64,000 nucleotides of DNA from an uncultured Paracoccaceae bacterium (GTDB lineage: Bacteria > Pseudomonadota > Alphaproteobacteria > Rhodobacterales > Rhodobacteraceae), in assembly GCA_947493145.1 (NCBI GenBank), contig CANLPZ010000001.1:744001-808000 (forward strand), given 5' to 3'. The translations under genes were made by a program, and so were the position numbers. The notes under the pieces are model-generated. The model had not been told where the DNA came from and did not search any database. It saw only the letters and a program-made list of their open reading frames with translations. Positions 17,276 to 26,422 of this stretch are shown in pieces (the stretch's first letter is position 1; each line of letters opens with the position of its first letter).

Positions 17276-18190
17276 ATGGACGGATCAGCAAAATATTGTG
17301 ACTGGATCGCAGTTGACTGGGGAACCAGCCATCTTCGCGCTTGGGCAATGTCCGATACGGGCGACGTAATAGCGCATGCAAAATCGACCAATGGAATGGG
17401 CGTGCTGAACCGCGACCAATATAGTGATGCGCTCATTGAATTGGTTGACGCTTGGCTTGGGTCGACCATCACACCTGTTGTTGCCTGCGGAATGGTCGGA
17501 TCGCGTCAAGGCTGGGTCGAAGCGCCGTATCAGACTGTGCCTTGCAAACCCGCAACAGATCATTTGGTGAAACCAAACAGCGCGGATACGCGATGTGATA
17601 TTCATATCATTTCGGGTGTAAAACAGGACGCGCCCGCCGATGTTATGCGCGGCGAAGAAACACAAATCGCTGGATTTATTGCCAAGAATCCGAATTGGGA
17701 CGGCGTGCTGTGCCTTCCCGGCACACACACCAAATGGGTTCATATCTCCGCTGGTGAAATCGTAAGTTTCCAAACGTTTATGACGGGGGAGATGTTTGCC
17801 GCACTGAGCGAACATTCTGTCTTGCGCCATTCGGTGGAAACATCCGATTGGGACAGTACCGCATTCGAAGACGCAGTTGCCGATGCTATTGCCAAACCCG
17901 AACGGCTCGCGGCGCGCCTGTTTTCATTACGGGCCCAAGGTTTGCTGCATAATTTGTCAAACGCCGAAGCAAAATCTTCGCTATCAGGTCAATTGATCGG
18001 GTCAGAGCTGGCCGCAGCGCGCCCGTATTGGTTGGGACAAAACGTTGCAATCGTTGGTGCGGACCGGCTTTCGGATATTTATGCCCACGCGTTAAAGCTG
18101 CAAGGCGTTGTTGCCGAAAACACCGATGGCGAAGAAATGACCCTTGCCGGATTAACGGCTGCCTATTCAAATCTGAGGGAAACATCATGA
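17276..18190 (+). CDS. dgoK: 2-dehydro-3-deoxygalactonokinase
   Basis: A 304-residue sugar-acid kinase that phosphorylates 2-dehydro-3-deoxy-galactonate (KDGal) to KDPGal with ATP. The N-terminal phosphate motif VDWGTSHLRAWAM, the central PGTHTKWV and VACGMVGSRQGW are characteristic of DgoK. ATG 17276 is preferred over an open extension to 17201, since it gives the normal family N-terminus and leaves a 61-base gap after the alpha-galactosidase stop. It overlaps the aldolase gene by four bases. Together with DgoA it forms the lower De Ley-Doudoroff galactose route. Confidence 0.92.
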   Translation: MDGSAKYCDWIAVDWGTSHLRAWAMSDTGDVIAHAKSTNGMGVLNRDQYSDALIELVDAWLGSTITPVVACGMVGSRQGWVEAPYQTVPCKPATDHLVKPNSADTRCDIHIISGVKQDAPADVMRGEETQIAGFIAKNPNWDGVLCLPGTHTKWVHISAGEIVSFQTFMTGEMFAALSEHSVLRHSVETSDWDSTAFEDAVADAIAKPERLAARLFSLRAQGLLHNLSNAEAKSSLSGQLIGSELAAARPYWLGQNVAIVGADRLSDIYAHALKLQGVVAENTDGEEMTLAGLTAAYSNLRETS

Positions 18191-18801
18191 CGCGTTCAAT
18201 CATTGGAATTCTGCGCGGGGTAACACCGGATGAAGCCGTGGAAATCTGTGGTGCGTGTATTGACGCAGGAATTGACACCATTGAGGTGCCGTTAAATTCG
18301 CCCAATCCGTTTGCGTCGATCAAAGCGATGGCAGATGCCTATGGCGACCAAGCCGTCATCGGCGCAGGAACCGTTTTGACAACCGAAGATGTCACGAAAG
18401 TTTCACAGGCAGGTGGAACATTGATCGTGTCACCCAATTGCGACCCAGACGTCATCGCCGCAACAAAAAACTTAGACATGCAAAGCTGGCCCGGCGTTTT
18501 GACACCAACTGAATGTTTTGCTGCACTTAAAGCAGGGGCAGATGGGTTGAAGATTTTCCCAGGGTCTCTTTTGGGCCCCGATGGGGTCAAAGCGATCCGC
18601 GCTGTAATGCCCAAAGGCACAAAAATTTACGCCGTTGGTGGCGCAGGCCCAGACAATTTCAAATCATGGTTCGACGCCAGTGCTGATGGGTTTGGAATTG
18701 GCTCCGCCCTTTACAAAGCGGGTATGACGGCGCAACAGGTATCTCAGAACGCGGGAAAAATTGTTGCCGCTTATGACGAGGCCATGAATGATATACGATG
18801 A
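18187..18801 (+). CDS. dgoA: 2-dehydro-3-deoxy-6-phosphogalactonate aldolase
   Basis: A 204-residue class I aldolase of the KDPG/KDPGal family that splits KDPGal to pyruvate and glyceraldehyde 3-phosphate. The Schiff-base lysine is K122 in GADGLKIFPGS, and the proton-handling Glu is in TIEVPLNSP. The PLNSP segment and pairing with dgoK favour the galactonate over the gluconate substrate. ATG 18187 overlaps the dgoK stop (ATGA). Its end overlaps the next gene by 14 bases. Confidence 0.92.
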   Translation: MTRSIIGILRGVTPDEAVEICGACIDAGIDTIEVPLNSPNPFASIKAMADAYGDQAVIGAGTVLTTEDVTKVSQAGGTLIVSPNCDPDVIAATKNLDMQSWPGVLTPTECFAALKAGADGLKIFPGSLLGPDGVKAIRAVMPKGTKIYAVGGAGPDNFKSWFDASADGFGIGSALYKAGMTAQQVSQNAGKIVAAYDEAMNDIR

Positions 18802-19633
18802 AACTGTTTGTGAACTCGGCGAAGGACCGTTTTGGCACCCTACGCGAAAGCAGTTCTTTTGGTTCGATATCCTGTCCAAACGTTTGCACACCAAAGGCAA
18901 ACATTGGCAATTCGAAGACTACGTAAGCGCCGCCGGTTGGGTCGATCACGACCGGCTTTTGGTCGCCTCTGATCGTGCATTGTTTTTGTTTGATCTGGAA
19001 ACCGCCGCGATCACGCCAATTTGCAATCTTGAACACGACAACCCCGTAACCCGTTCAAACGACGGCCGTGCGGACCCTTGGGGTGGGTTTTGGATCGGGA
19101 CGATGGGGATCAATGCAGAACCAAACGCGGGGGCAATTTACCGCTATTTTAACGGCGAGCTGCAAAAGCTTTATGGCGACATAACGATCACAAATGCGAT
19201 CTGTTTTTCACCCGATCGTAAATGGGCGTACTACACGGATACAGCGTCAAAGATTATCAAACGTCAGGCGCTAGAACCAGAAAACGGTTGGCCTGTCGGC
19301 GATGCATTGGATTGGTTGGACCTCACGAAAGAGGGATTGAATCCCGATGGCGCTGTTGTGGATGCCAAAGGCAATTTCTGGAATGCTCAATGGGGCGCAT
19401 CTCGTGTTGCATGTTATACGCCCGAGGGTGAGTTCAAAGAAGCAATGCATTTCGCCGCCGCACAGACCAGTTGTCCTGCCTTTGGGGGCGATGACCTGCG
19501 GACCATGTACTGCACGACAGCCGCCGTTGGCCTGTCACCCGAACAGTTGGACGAAAAACCAGAAAGCGGAAAAACCTTCCGCGTTGCGACTGCCATAAAA
19601 GGCCAAGCAGAACATCAGGTGAAGTTGAAATGA
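18788..19633 (+). CDS. SMP-30/gluconolactonase family sugar lactonase
   Basis: A 281-residue six-bladed beta-propeller lactonase. The metal ligands of the family are visible: E12 in ELGEGPFW, the Asn of TNAICFS and the Asp of NPDGAVVDAKGN. It should hydrolyse the lactone made when galactose is oxidised, giving galactonate; arabinono- or gluconolactone are alternative substrates. It overlaps dgoA by 14 bases and the GH42 gene by four, so it is translated as part of the operon. The dehydrogenase that would make its substrate is not found in this window. Confidence 0.88.
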   Translation: MIYDETVCELGEGPFWHPTRKQFFWFDILSKRLHTKGKHWQFEDYVSAAGWVDHDRLLVASDRALFLFDLETAAITPICNLEHDNPVTRSNDGRADPWGGFWIGTMGINAEPNAGAIYRYFNGELQKLYGDITITNAICFSPDRKWAYYTDTASKIIKRQALEPENGWPVGDALDWLDLTKEGLNPDGAVVDAKGNFWNAQWGASRVACYTPEGEFKEAMHFAAAQTSCPAFGGDDLRTMYCTTAAVGLSPEQLDEKPESGKTFRVATAIKGQAEHQVKLK

Positions 19634-21534
19634 AAAGAACTTTAGGGGTTTGCTATTACCCTGAACATTGGCCCGAAGATCAATGGGTCAAAGACGCCGA
19701 ACGCATGGTCAAGGCTGGATTAAAATGGGTGCGGATCGGCGAATTTGCTTGGTCGCGATACGAACCCGTCGAAGGCATCTATGACTTCGATTGGTTGGAC
19801 CGCGCGATTGACGTGTTGGGCACAGCTGGATTGAACGTCGTGTTGGGCACACCAACCGCGACGCCACCAATTTGGATGATTGAAAAACACCCTGACATGT
19901 TGGCTGTCGACGAAAACGGTGATCCGCGAAAATTTGGCTCGCGTCGCCACTACTGTTTCAGCCACGAAGGGTACAAAAACGAATGCCGTAAAATTGTTAC
20001 TGCGATGGCAGAACGGTATGGGAAAAACCCATATATCGCAGCGTGGCAAACCGACAATGAATACGCCTGTCATGACACAACGGTGTCCTATTCTGACGCA
20101 GCGCGTTTTGCATTTCAAAATTGGTGCGAAAAACGATACGGAACGACGTCAGCATTGAACGAGGCATGGGGCAATATTTTCTGGTCCATGGAATACAGTC
20201 GGTTCGACCAAATTGATTTGCCGAACCTCACAGTAACAGAACCCAACCCATCGCATGTCTTGGCGTTCAAACGGTTTTCATCGGACCAAGTGGTCGCATT
20301 CAACAAAGTTCAAACAGAAATTTTACGGATGCATACGGATGTGGATTTGATCCATAACTATATGGGTCGTGAGATGTCATTCGACCACTATGATGTTGGC
20401 GCAGATCTGGATATCGCCAGCTGGGACAGTTACCCTATCGGATTTCTGTCTGATCGGTTGGAAGGCAGCGTAGAACATAAATCGCGTTTTCTTCGTCAAG
20501 GTGATCCCGACATGCAGGCGTTCCACCATGACATATACCGTGCAGTCGGCCGTGGCCGTTGGTGGATCATGGAACAGCAACCCGGCCCTGTAAATTGGGC
20601 ACCTTACAACCCTGCCCCATTGCCGGGGATGGCGCGTCTTTGGGCATGGGAAGCCTTTGCGCATGGGGCCGAAACCGTGTGCTATTTCCGGTGGCGTCAG
20701 GCCCCCTTTGCCCAAGAGCAGATGCACGCAGGTCTGTTGCGACCAGACGACAAGGATGCACCTGCCCTTGCCGAGGCATTACAAGTTGCACATGAAATTG
20801 AACAAATTCCAAACGTTGATATCGGCAATGCGCCCGTTGGACTGGTGTTTGACTGGGCATCGTCGTGGGCATGGGACGCACAGCCACAGGGCGCAGATTT
20901 CGATTATTTCAGGCTAACCTTTGCGGCCTATCGTGCACTTCGTCGTGCGGGATTATCGGTGGACATTCTCCCACCAGATACATCTGACCTGAGCACCTAC
21001 AAAATGGTTTTGGCGCCCGGCCTGTTGAAAATTTCAGATCCATTGCGCGCCGCCTTAAAAACCTACGACGGAACGGCGCTGTTCGGGCCACGGACGGACA
21101 CAAAAACAGATGAGCTGTCGATCCCCACACCGATGGGTCCAAACATTCCCAACCTAGATACAACGATTGCATTTACAGAAAGCATGCCCCCATCCGAGGC
21201 GTTGGATCTGGAAGGCTGCGGAACAATCAAACATTGGATCGAAGCACTGGAAGGTGACGCAGAGGTCAGCGAAGCCACAGCTGATGGTCGACCCGTCATC
21301 GTTTCCAATGGCGCCACGCATTACCTTTCTGGATGGCCAGACGAACAGGCCTTTGATCGGATCATCCGTGGGCTTTGTGCAACGGCTGGTGTGGAAATAA
21401 CACCTGTTACCGACGGATTACGCATTCGCGATACCAAAACACATCGTTTCGTGTTCAATTACGCCCCAGAGGATGCCGAGTATAACGGCATTACTCTGCC
21501 TGCTGCGGGCGTATATTGGACGGAATTAAAGTGA
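19630..21534 (+). CDS. Beta-galactosidase, glycoside hydrolase family 42
   Basis: A 634-residue GH42 enzyme. The catalytic acid/base is E144 in WQTDNEYACHD, and the nucleophile is E315 in WWIMEQQPGPVNW. The N-terminus GVCYYPEHWPEDQW is a GH42 hallmark, and a glutamine-amidotransferase-like trimerisation domain follows after about residue 390. It releases galactose from beta-galactosides in the cytoplasm, complementing the alpha-galactosidase of the same operon. The start overlaps the lactonase stop (ATGA). Confidence 0.93.
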   Translation: MKRTLGVCYYPEHWPEDQWVKDAERMVKAGLKWVRIGEFAWSRYEPVEGIYDFDWLDRAIDVLGTAGLNVVLGTPTATPPIWMIEKHPDMLAVDENGDPRKFGSRRHYCFSHEGYKNECRKIVTAMAERYGKNPYIAAWQTDNEYACHDTTVSYSDAARFAFQNWCEKRYGTTSALNEAWGNIFWSMEYSRFDQIDLPNLTVTEPNPSHVLAFKRFSSDQVVAFNKVQTEILRMHTDVDLIHNYMGREMSFDHYDVGADLDIASWDSYPIGFLSDRLEGSVEHKSRFLRQGDPDMQAFHHDIYRAVGRGRWWIMEQQPGPVNWAPYNPAPLPGMARLWAWEAFAHGAETVCYFRWRQAPFAQEQMHAGLLRPDDKDAPALAEALQVAHEIEQIPNVDIGNAPVGLVFDWASSWAWDAQPQGADFDYFRLTFAAYRALRRAGLSVDILPPDTSDLSTYKMVLAPGLLKISDPLRAALKTYDGTALFGPRTDTKTDELSIPTPMGPNIPNLDTTIAFTESMPPSEALDLEGCGTIKHWIEALEGDAEVSEATADGRPVIVSNGATHYLSGWPDEQAFDRIIRGLCATAGVEITPVTDGLRIRDTKTHRFVFNYAPEDAEYNGITLPAAGVYWTELK

Positions 21535-22502
21535 CAAAATTTGGTGTAACGCCTGATGGCCAAACCGTCGAGCGTATTGAATTGACCAACGGGACCTTGA
21601 CAGTTGGACTTCTGACCTTGGGAGCCATACTGCAATCTGTTCGGCTCGACGGGATTGATCACGATCTCACCCTTGGGTCCGACACGCTTGATGATTATTT
21701 CAACGGTATGGAATATTTCGGCGCAATCGTCGGACCGATCGCCAACCGGATCGCAAACGCCAAGACCCAACTTAACGGCACCGAATTAAGTTTCGAAGCA
21801 AACCAAGACGGTCTTCATAGCCTGCATTCTGGGACCGACGGCATTCATGCGCATGTCTGGACAATCGAAGACATCACAGAAACATCCGCAAAGTTATCGC
21901 TCAAATTACCCGACGGGTTTGGCGGTTTTCCAGGGGATCGATCACTTGAAGCACAATTCACACTTGATGGTTCAGATCTGGAATTGCAATTAACGGCAAC
22001 ATCAACCGCAGATACGCTCATGAATTTGGCAAACCATTCCTATTGGAACCTTGACGGTGGTGCGACATTTGATGGCCAAACATTACGCGTGTCCGCTGAT
22101 CATTTTCTGCCAATCAATGACGAAAGCCTTCCAACGGGTGAGATTAAAGCCGTTGATAACTTAGCGTATGATCTTCGAACTGGTGTGGCACTTAGCCCCG
22201 AAACGTTGCCGCTGGATCACAACTTTTGTTTGACAGATACCCGTCGCAGCGTCACCGATGTTGCCGTTTTACGCGGGACAAACGGTTTGGCAATGACAGT
22301 CGCCACAACAGAGCCAGGTTTACAAGTGTACGACGGGCGCACAACGCAGGCGTCGAACGAACGGTATGCACCCTATGCAGGTTTAGCGCTTGAAGCGCAG
22401 TGTTGGCCAAATGCGATGAACGAAGACAAATTTCCAAGCGTTGTGTTGAATGCGGGCCAAACCTACGAACAAATCACCCGTTGGAAATTTTCCAAGCCGT
22501 AG
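21531..22502 (+). CDS. galM: Aldose 1-epimerase (galactose mutarotase)
   Basis: A 323-residue mutarotase that interconverts alpha- and beta-galactose, as needed when both glycosidases feed one dehydrogenase. The catalytic His is in LANHSYWNLDG and the Glu in LALEAQCWPNA; NRIANA binds substrate. GTG 21531 is preferred because it overlaps the beta-galactosidase stop (GTGA), as with other junctions in this operon; a TTG at 21516 is the alternative. It ends four bases before the convergent puuD stop, so no terminator separates the two operons. Confidence 0.9.
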   Translation: MTKFGVTPDGQTVERIELTNGTLTVGLLTLGAILQSVRLDGIDHDLTLGSDTLDDYFNGMEYFGAIVGPIANRIANAKTQLNGTELSFEANQDGLHSLHSGTDGIHAHVWTIEDITETSAKLSLKLPDGFGGFPGDRSLEAQFTLDGSDLELQLTATSTADTLMNLANHSYWNLDGGATFDGQTLRVSADHFLPINDESLPTGEIKAVDNLAYDLRTGVALSPETLPLDHNFCLTDTRRSVTDVAVLRGTNGLAMTVATTEPGLQVYDGRTTQASNERYAPYAGLALEAQCWPNAMNEDKFPSVVLNAGQTYEQITRWKFSKP

Positions 22503-22505
22503 TTC

Positions 22506-23726
22506 CTATCCGTTTGTTGCGGATTTATACCACGCCACGATAGCGGCCCGTTCTTCTGGTTCCATGTAGCTTAAATTTGCCGGCGGCATCGCATGGGTGA
22601 TGCCCGATTGGACATAGATTTGGCGCGCTTGGTTGGCAATCTGACTGGCTGTTTCAAAAACCACGCCTTTGGGTGCCCACAACACACCATCATAAACAGG
22701 CTCAGCTGCGTGACACATCGAACAGCGGCCCAAAACAATGTCATGAACACCTTCAAACCCCTCGGCCGCTGCAAAGCGTTCACCCGCAGGTGTCATCGCA
22801 TCTGATCGTTCTGTGACCGGTGATAAGCTCGACAACCATGCGACCACCAAAAACAGCACAACAGTTGCCCCCCATGTCCAATGGGCGTTGCCTTTGCGCG
22901 CGTGTTTCGTGTTGAAATAATGGCGGATTGTAACCCCCATCAAAAAGACCAATGCCGCAATTGCCCAATTGTATTCACTGGCAAATGCCAGCGGGTAATG
23001 GTTTGACAGCATCAAGAAAATAACTGGCAATGTGAGATAGTTATTGTGCGTGCTTCGTTGTTTGGCGATTTTTCCGTATTTTGCATCGGGTGTCCGCCCC
23101 GCCTGAAGATCGGCAACCACAATCCGTTGGTTTGGCATGATGATGAAAAAGACGTTGGCGGACATCAAAGTGGCTGTAAATGCCCCCAAATGTAGCAAGG
23201 CCGCGCGGCCGGAAAACACATTGGTATAAAACAAGGCCATACCAACAAGCACCCCGAACAGCGCAACCATCAGAAGGGATTGATTGGCGTTCACGAACCA
23301 TTTGCACAGCGTATTATAGATTATCCATCCCAGCGCGAGCGAAGCCGCAGAAATTCCAACCGCTTGCCACGTCGATAAGTCCAGAACAGCCGGATCAATC
23401 AGGTAAAATTCGGCACCAAGGTAATAAACCAGTACCAACATCGCAAAGCCTGACAACCATGTTGAATAGCTTTCCCATTTGAACCAGATCAAATCGCTGG
23501 GCATTTGATCCGGCGCAATAAGGTACTTTTGAACATGGTAAAACCCACCGCCGTGGACTTGCCATTCCTCGCCATCGGCACCGGTGGCTAAATTTCGGTC
23601 ACGATGCAGCCCAAGATCAAGCGCAATGAAATAGAACGACGATCCAATCCATGCCACGGCCGTTATGACGTGCACCCATCGTACGGCAAATTCCAACCAT
23701 TCTAACAACAATACCCAATCGTACAT
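22506..23726 (-). CDS. puuD: PuuD-type membrane urate hydroxylase with C-terminal cytochrome c
   Basis: A 406-residue protein that oxidises urate to 5-hydroxyisourate without making peroxide, passing electrons to the respiratory chain. About eight membrane segments make up the N-terminal 290 residues (WVHVITAVAWIGSSFYFIAL is characteristic). A cytochrome c domain follows, with heme site CSMCH near residue 337 and a likely axial Met in HAMPPAN. The gene is three bases downstream of uraH, so the first two steps of urate breakdown are coupled. Confidence 0.88.
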   Translation of the reverse strand: MYDWVLLLEWLEFAVRWVHVITAVAWIGSSFYFIALDLGLHRDRNLATGADGEEWQVHGGGFYHVQKYLIAPDQMPSDLIWFKWESYSTWLSGFAMLVLVYYLGAEFYLIDPAVLDLSTWQAVGISAASLALGWIIYNTLCKWFVNANQSLLMVALFGVLVGMALFYTNVFSGRAALLHLGAFTATLMSANVFFIIMPNQRIVVADLQAGRTPDAKYGKIAKQRSTHNNYLTLPVIFLMLSNHYPLAFASEYNWAIAALVFLMGVTIRHYFNTKHARKGNAHWTWGATVVLFLVVAWLSSLSPVTERSDAMTPAGERFAAAEGFEGVHDIVLGRCSMCHAAEPVYDGVLWAPKGVVFETASQIANQARQIYVQSGITHAMPPANLSYMEPEERAAIVAWYKSATNG

Positions 23727-23729
23727 GGA

Positions 23730-24089
23730 TCAACTTCCTCGGTACGTTGAATACCCAAAGGGCGACAGTAAAAGCGGGACGTGATAATGATCATTCGCAT
23801 CATTGATCCCAAATCGAATAGGGATTTGCGACAGAAATAAAATGTCATCTGTCGCGTTGCCGTGATCGCGTAAATACGTGTCTACAAAAAAGATAAGCTC
23901 ATACGCCCCTTCCTTAAATTTATCTGCATCGAGTATTGGCGCATCGGTACGCCCGTCGGAATTTGTAACCGCCTCAGCAATTTTTTTGTGTGAATTGCCA
24001 GAAACCCGATACAGCTCGATTTTTATCCCAGCGGCCGGAATACCACGCGCAGTATCCAAAACATGCGTTGTTAAATATCCTTCGGACAT
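23730..24089 (-). CDS. uraH: 5-hydroxyisourate hydrolase
   Basis: A 119-residue transthyretin-like hydrolase that opens 5-hydroxyisourate to OHCU. The N-terminal LTTHVLDTARGIPA and the C-terminal tetrapeptide YRGS (residues 116-119) are the family signatures. The start at 24089 has GGAGACAAAA before it; an ATG four codons upstream (24101) is possible. No signal peptide is seen. It sits upstream of puuD on the minus strand, divergent from the allantoinase gene, with 102 bases between them. Confidence 0.92.
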   Translation of the reverse strand: MSEGYLTTHVLDTARGIPAAGIKIELYRVSGNSHKKIAEAVTNSDGRTDAPILDADKFKEGAYELIFFVDTYLRDHGNATDDILFLSQIPIRFGINDANDHYHVPLLLSPFGYSTYRGS

Positions 24090-24191
24090 TTTTGTCTCCA
24101 TTCGTTCAGTCGCACACTCACGGTTTCGAAAACCACTTGCAAGATTTATCTTTTGGTCAAAGACTGATGTTTGACAAACATTGGAGCACAA

Positions 24192-25604
24192 ATGCACCGT
24201 TATCCCAGAGACATGGCCGGTTACGGCGCGAGAACCCCAACGAACCCGTGGCCTAACAACGCGAAAATCGCCGTTCAATTCGTCCTAAACTACGAAGAAG
24301 GCGGCGAAAATAATGTCCTCCACGGGGATGCAGCGTCAGAGGCGTTTTTGTCTGAAATTGTTGGCGCAGCACCTTGGGCTGGTCAACGCCACTGGAACAT
24401 GGAAAGCATTTATGAATACGGGGCTCGCGCAGGGTTTTGGCGACTGCACCGATTGTTCACAGGCGCGGCAATTCCGGTTACGGTGTACGGTGTCGCAACG
24501 GCGCTTGCGCGATCACCAGAACAGGTACGCGCAATGGCGGACGCAGGTTGGGAAATCGCCAGCCACGGTCTGAAATGGATCGAATACAAAGATTTTTCCG
24601 AAGCCGATGAACGCGCTCATATGGTCGAAGCCATTCGATTACATACCGAAGTCACCGGTGACGCGCCCCGAGGTTGGTACACGGGCCGCTGTTCGGTGAA
24701 CACCGTTCGATTGGCCGCTGAAAGGGGGCAGTTTGATTATGTGGCAGACAGCTATGCAGACGACTTGCCTTATTGGATGCAGTTCGGTCGCAAACATCAG
24801 CTGATTGTGCCCTACACATTGGATTGCAATGACATGCGGTTCGCGACACCCCAAGGGTTCAACGCCGGCGATCAATTTTACTGTTATTTAAAGGACAGTT
24901 TCGACACGCTTTATGCGGAGGGTATCGAGGGCGCGCCAAAAATGATGTCGATCGGGCTTCATTGCCGCTTGATCGGGCGCCCTGGACGTGTTCAAGCGCT
25001 GCGCCGATTTATGGATTACGTCAAATCACACGACGATGTTTGGTTCGCAACGCGTCAAGAGATCGCCAAACATTGGGCTGCCGAACATCCACCGGTCGCA
25101 ACACTGCGACCAAGTCAAATGAAACAAATCGAATTCGTCGACCGTTTTGGCGGGATTTTCGAACATTCGGCTTGGGTGGCGGAACGCGCATTTGATATGG
25201 AACTGGACGCGGCCCATGACACGGCGTGCGGGTTGCACAGCACCCTGTGCCGCGTGTTTCGCACGGCAACGGATGACGAACGGTTAAGCGTGCTAAAAGC
25301 GCATCCAGATCTTGCTGGGAAATTGGCCACTGCACGAAGGTTGACCGCCGAAAGCACGTCGGAACAAGCAAGTGCAGGGTTGGACGCACTGACCGACAAT
25401 GAACGAGACCGTTTTAGTAATCTCAACGCCGCATATGTTGAAAAGCATGGTTTTCCCTTCATTATTGCCGTCCGTGATTTCGACAAAGCAGGCATTTTAA
25501 CCGCGTTTGAAACACGCATCGGAAACGATACATCGACTGAATTTGAAACCGCCTGTTCACAGGTCGAACGCATCGCAGAACTGCGATTGGAGGACATATT
25601 GTGA
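24192..25604 (+). CDS. puuE: Allantoinase (PuuE) fused to OHCU decarboxylase (UraD)
   Basis: A 470-residue two-domain protein. Residues 1 to about 300 form a NodB-like polysaccharide-deacetylase-fold allantoinase (RYPRDMAGYGARTPTNPWPN, VLNYEEGGENNVL, GWEIASHGLKWIEY). From about residue 320 a UraD domain follows, with the catalytic segment LKAHPDLAGKLA and YVEKHGFPFIIAVR. One chain therefore converts OHCU to S-allantoin and then to allantoate, possibly handing on the intermediate. ATG 24192 follows TTGGAGCAC. The stop overlaps the next gene (GTGA). This fusion is, to my knowledge, found in several Rhodobacterales. Confidence 0.92.
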   Translation: MHRYPRDMAGYGARTPTNPWPNNAKIAVQFVLNYEEGGENNVLHGDAASEAFLSEIVGAAPWAGQRHWNMESIYEYGARAGFWRLHRLFTGAAIPVTVYGVATALARSPEQVRAMADAGWEIASHGLKWIEYKDFSEADERAHMVEAIRLHTEVTGDAPRGWYTGRCSVNTVRLAAERGQFDYVADSYADDLPYWMQFGRKHQLIVPYTLDCNDMRFATPQGFNAGDQFYCYLKDSFDTLYAEGIEGAPKMMSIGLHCRLIGRPGRVQALRRFMDYVKSHDDVWFATRQEIAKHWAAEHPPVATLRPSQMKQIEFVDRFGGIFEHSAWVAERAFDMELDAAHDTACGLHSTLCRVFRTATDDERLSVLKAHPDLAGKLATARRLTAESTSEQASAGLDALTDNERDRFSNLNAAYVEKHGFPFIIAVRDFDKAGILTAFETRIGNDTSTEFETACSQVERIAELRLEDIL

Positions 25605-26422
25605 GAACTTACGCGTTTCCGCCTGCGGGGTTGCCAGACCAAAATACCCGTCCCGATGGAAAGGCCGTTTTCACAAACGCCTATGCGTTTATCCCCGCAA
25701 ACACGATGCGCGATATCGTGACCTCGAACCTTCCACATTGGAATAAAACACGTGCGTGGATTATCGCGCGACCCATGTCGGGTTTTGCCGAAACATTTGC
25801 TCAATACGCAGTCGAAGTCGCCGCCGGTGGTGGCAGCGCATCACCAGAACCAGACCCGATGGGCGAAGCTGGAATTTTGGTTTGTCGCGGACAAATGACG
25901 TTGACCGTGGACGGCGAAGTGCACACGCTTAATGCAGGTGGCTATGCCTTCATACCGCACACGGCCAACTGGCAAGTTGAAAACTCAGGTACCGAGGTTT
26001 TGCAATTCCACTGGATTCGTAAACGGTACCAGCCTGTGAACGGTATCGACGCGCCCGCCCTTGTTCTTACCAGCGACGACGCGACCGATTTAAACCTTAT
26101 GGTGAATGCTGAAAAATGGGGCACAAAACGGTTTGTTGATCCCAACGATATGCGCCACGATATGCACGTTAATATCGTTCACTTTGAACCCGGCGGTGTG
26201 ATCCCTTTTGCAGAAACACATGTGATGGAACATGGGCTTTATGTGCTTCAAGGCACCGCGAAATATCTGTTAAACCAAGACTGGGTTGACGTCGGTCCTG
26301 GTGATTTCATGTGGCTGCGTGCCTTTTGTCCACAAGCTTGTATCGCAACCGGCGATGAACCGTTTCGCTACCTACTGTACAAAGATGTTAATCGACACGT
26401 CAGGCTGGGGATTAATGAATGA
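25601..26422 (+). CDS. allE: (S)-ureidoglycine aminohydrolase
   Basis: A 273-residue bicupin enzyme that releases ammonia from S-ureidoglycine to give S-ureidoglycolate. Two cupin barrels are visible: residues about 70-130 (GEAGILVCRGQMTLTVDGE) and 185-250 (ETHVMEHGLYVLQGTAKYLL, with the metal-binding His/Glu). The GTG start overlaps the puuE stop and has TTGGAGG upstream. The preceding enzyme, allantoate amidohydrolase (allC), is missing from this cluster and must be encoded elsewhere or replaced. Confidence 0.9.
   Translation: MRTYAFPPAGLPDQNTRPDGKAVFTNAYAFIPANTMRDIVTSNLPHWNKTRAWIIARPMSGFAETFAQYAVEVAAGGGSASPEPDPMGEAGILVCRGQMTLTVDGEVHTLNAGGYAFIPHTANWQVENSGTEVLQFHWIRKRYQPVNGIDAPALVLTSDDATDLNLMVNAEKWGTKRFVDPNDMRHDMHVNIVHFEPGGVIPFAETHVMEHGLYVLQGTAKYLLNQDWVDVGPGDFMWLRAFCPQACIATGDEPFRYLLYKDVNRHVRLGINE

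Noticed and set aside
25115..25804. Minus-strand open frame (229 codons) across puuE-uraD and allE
   Set aside because: It crosses two well-supported genes on the other strand and has Ser/Arg-rich low-complexity content with no motifs.
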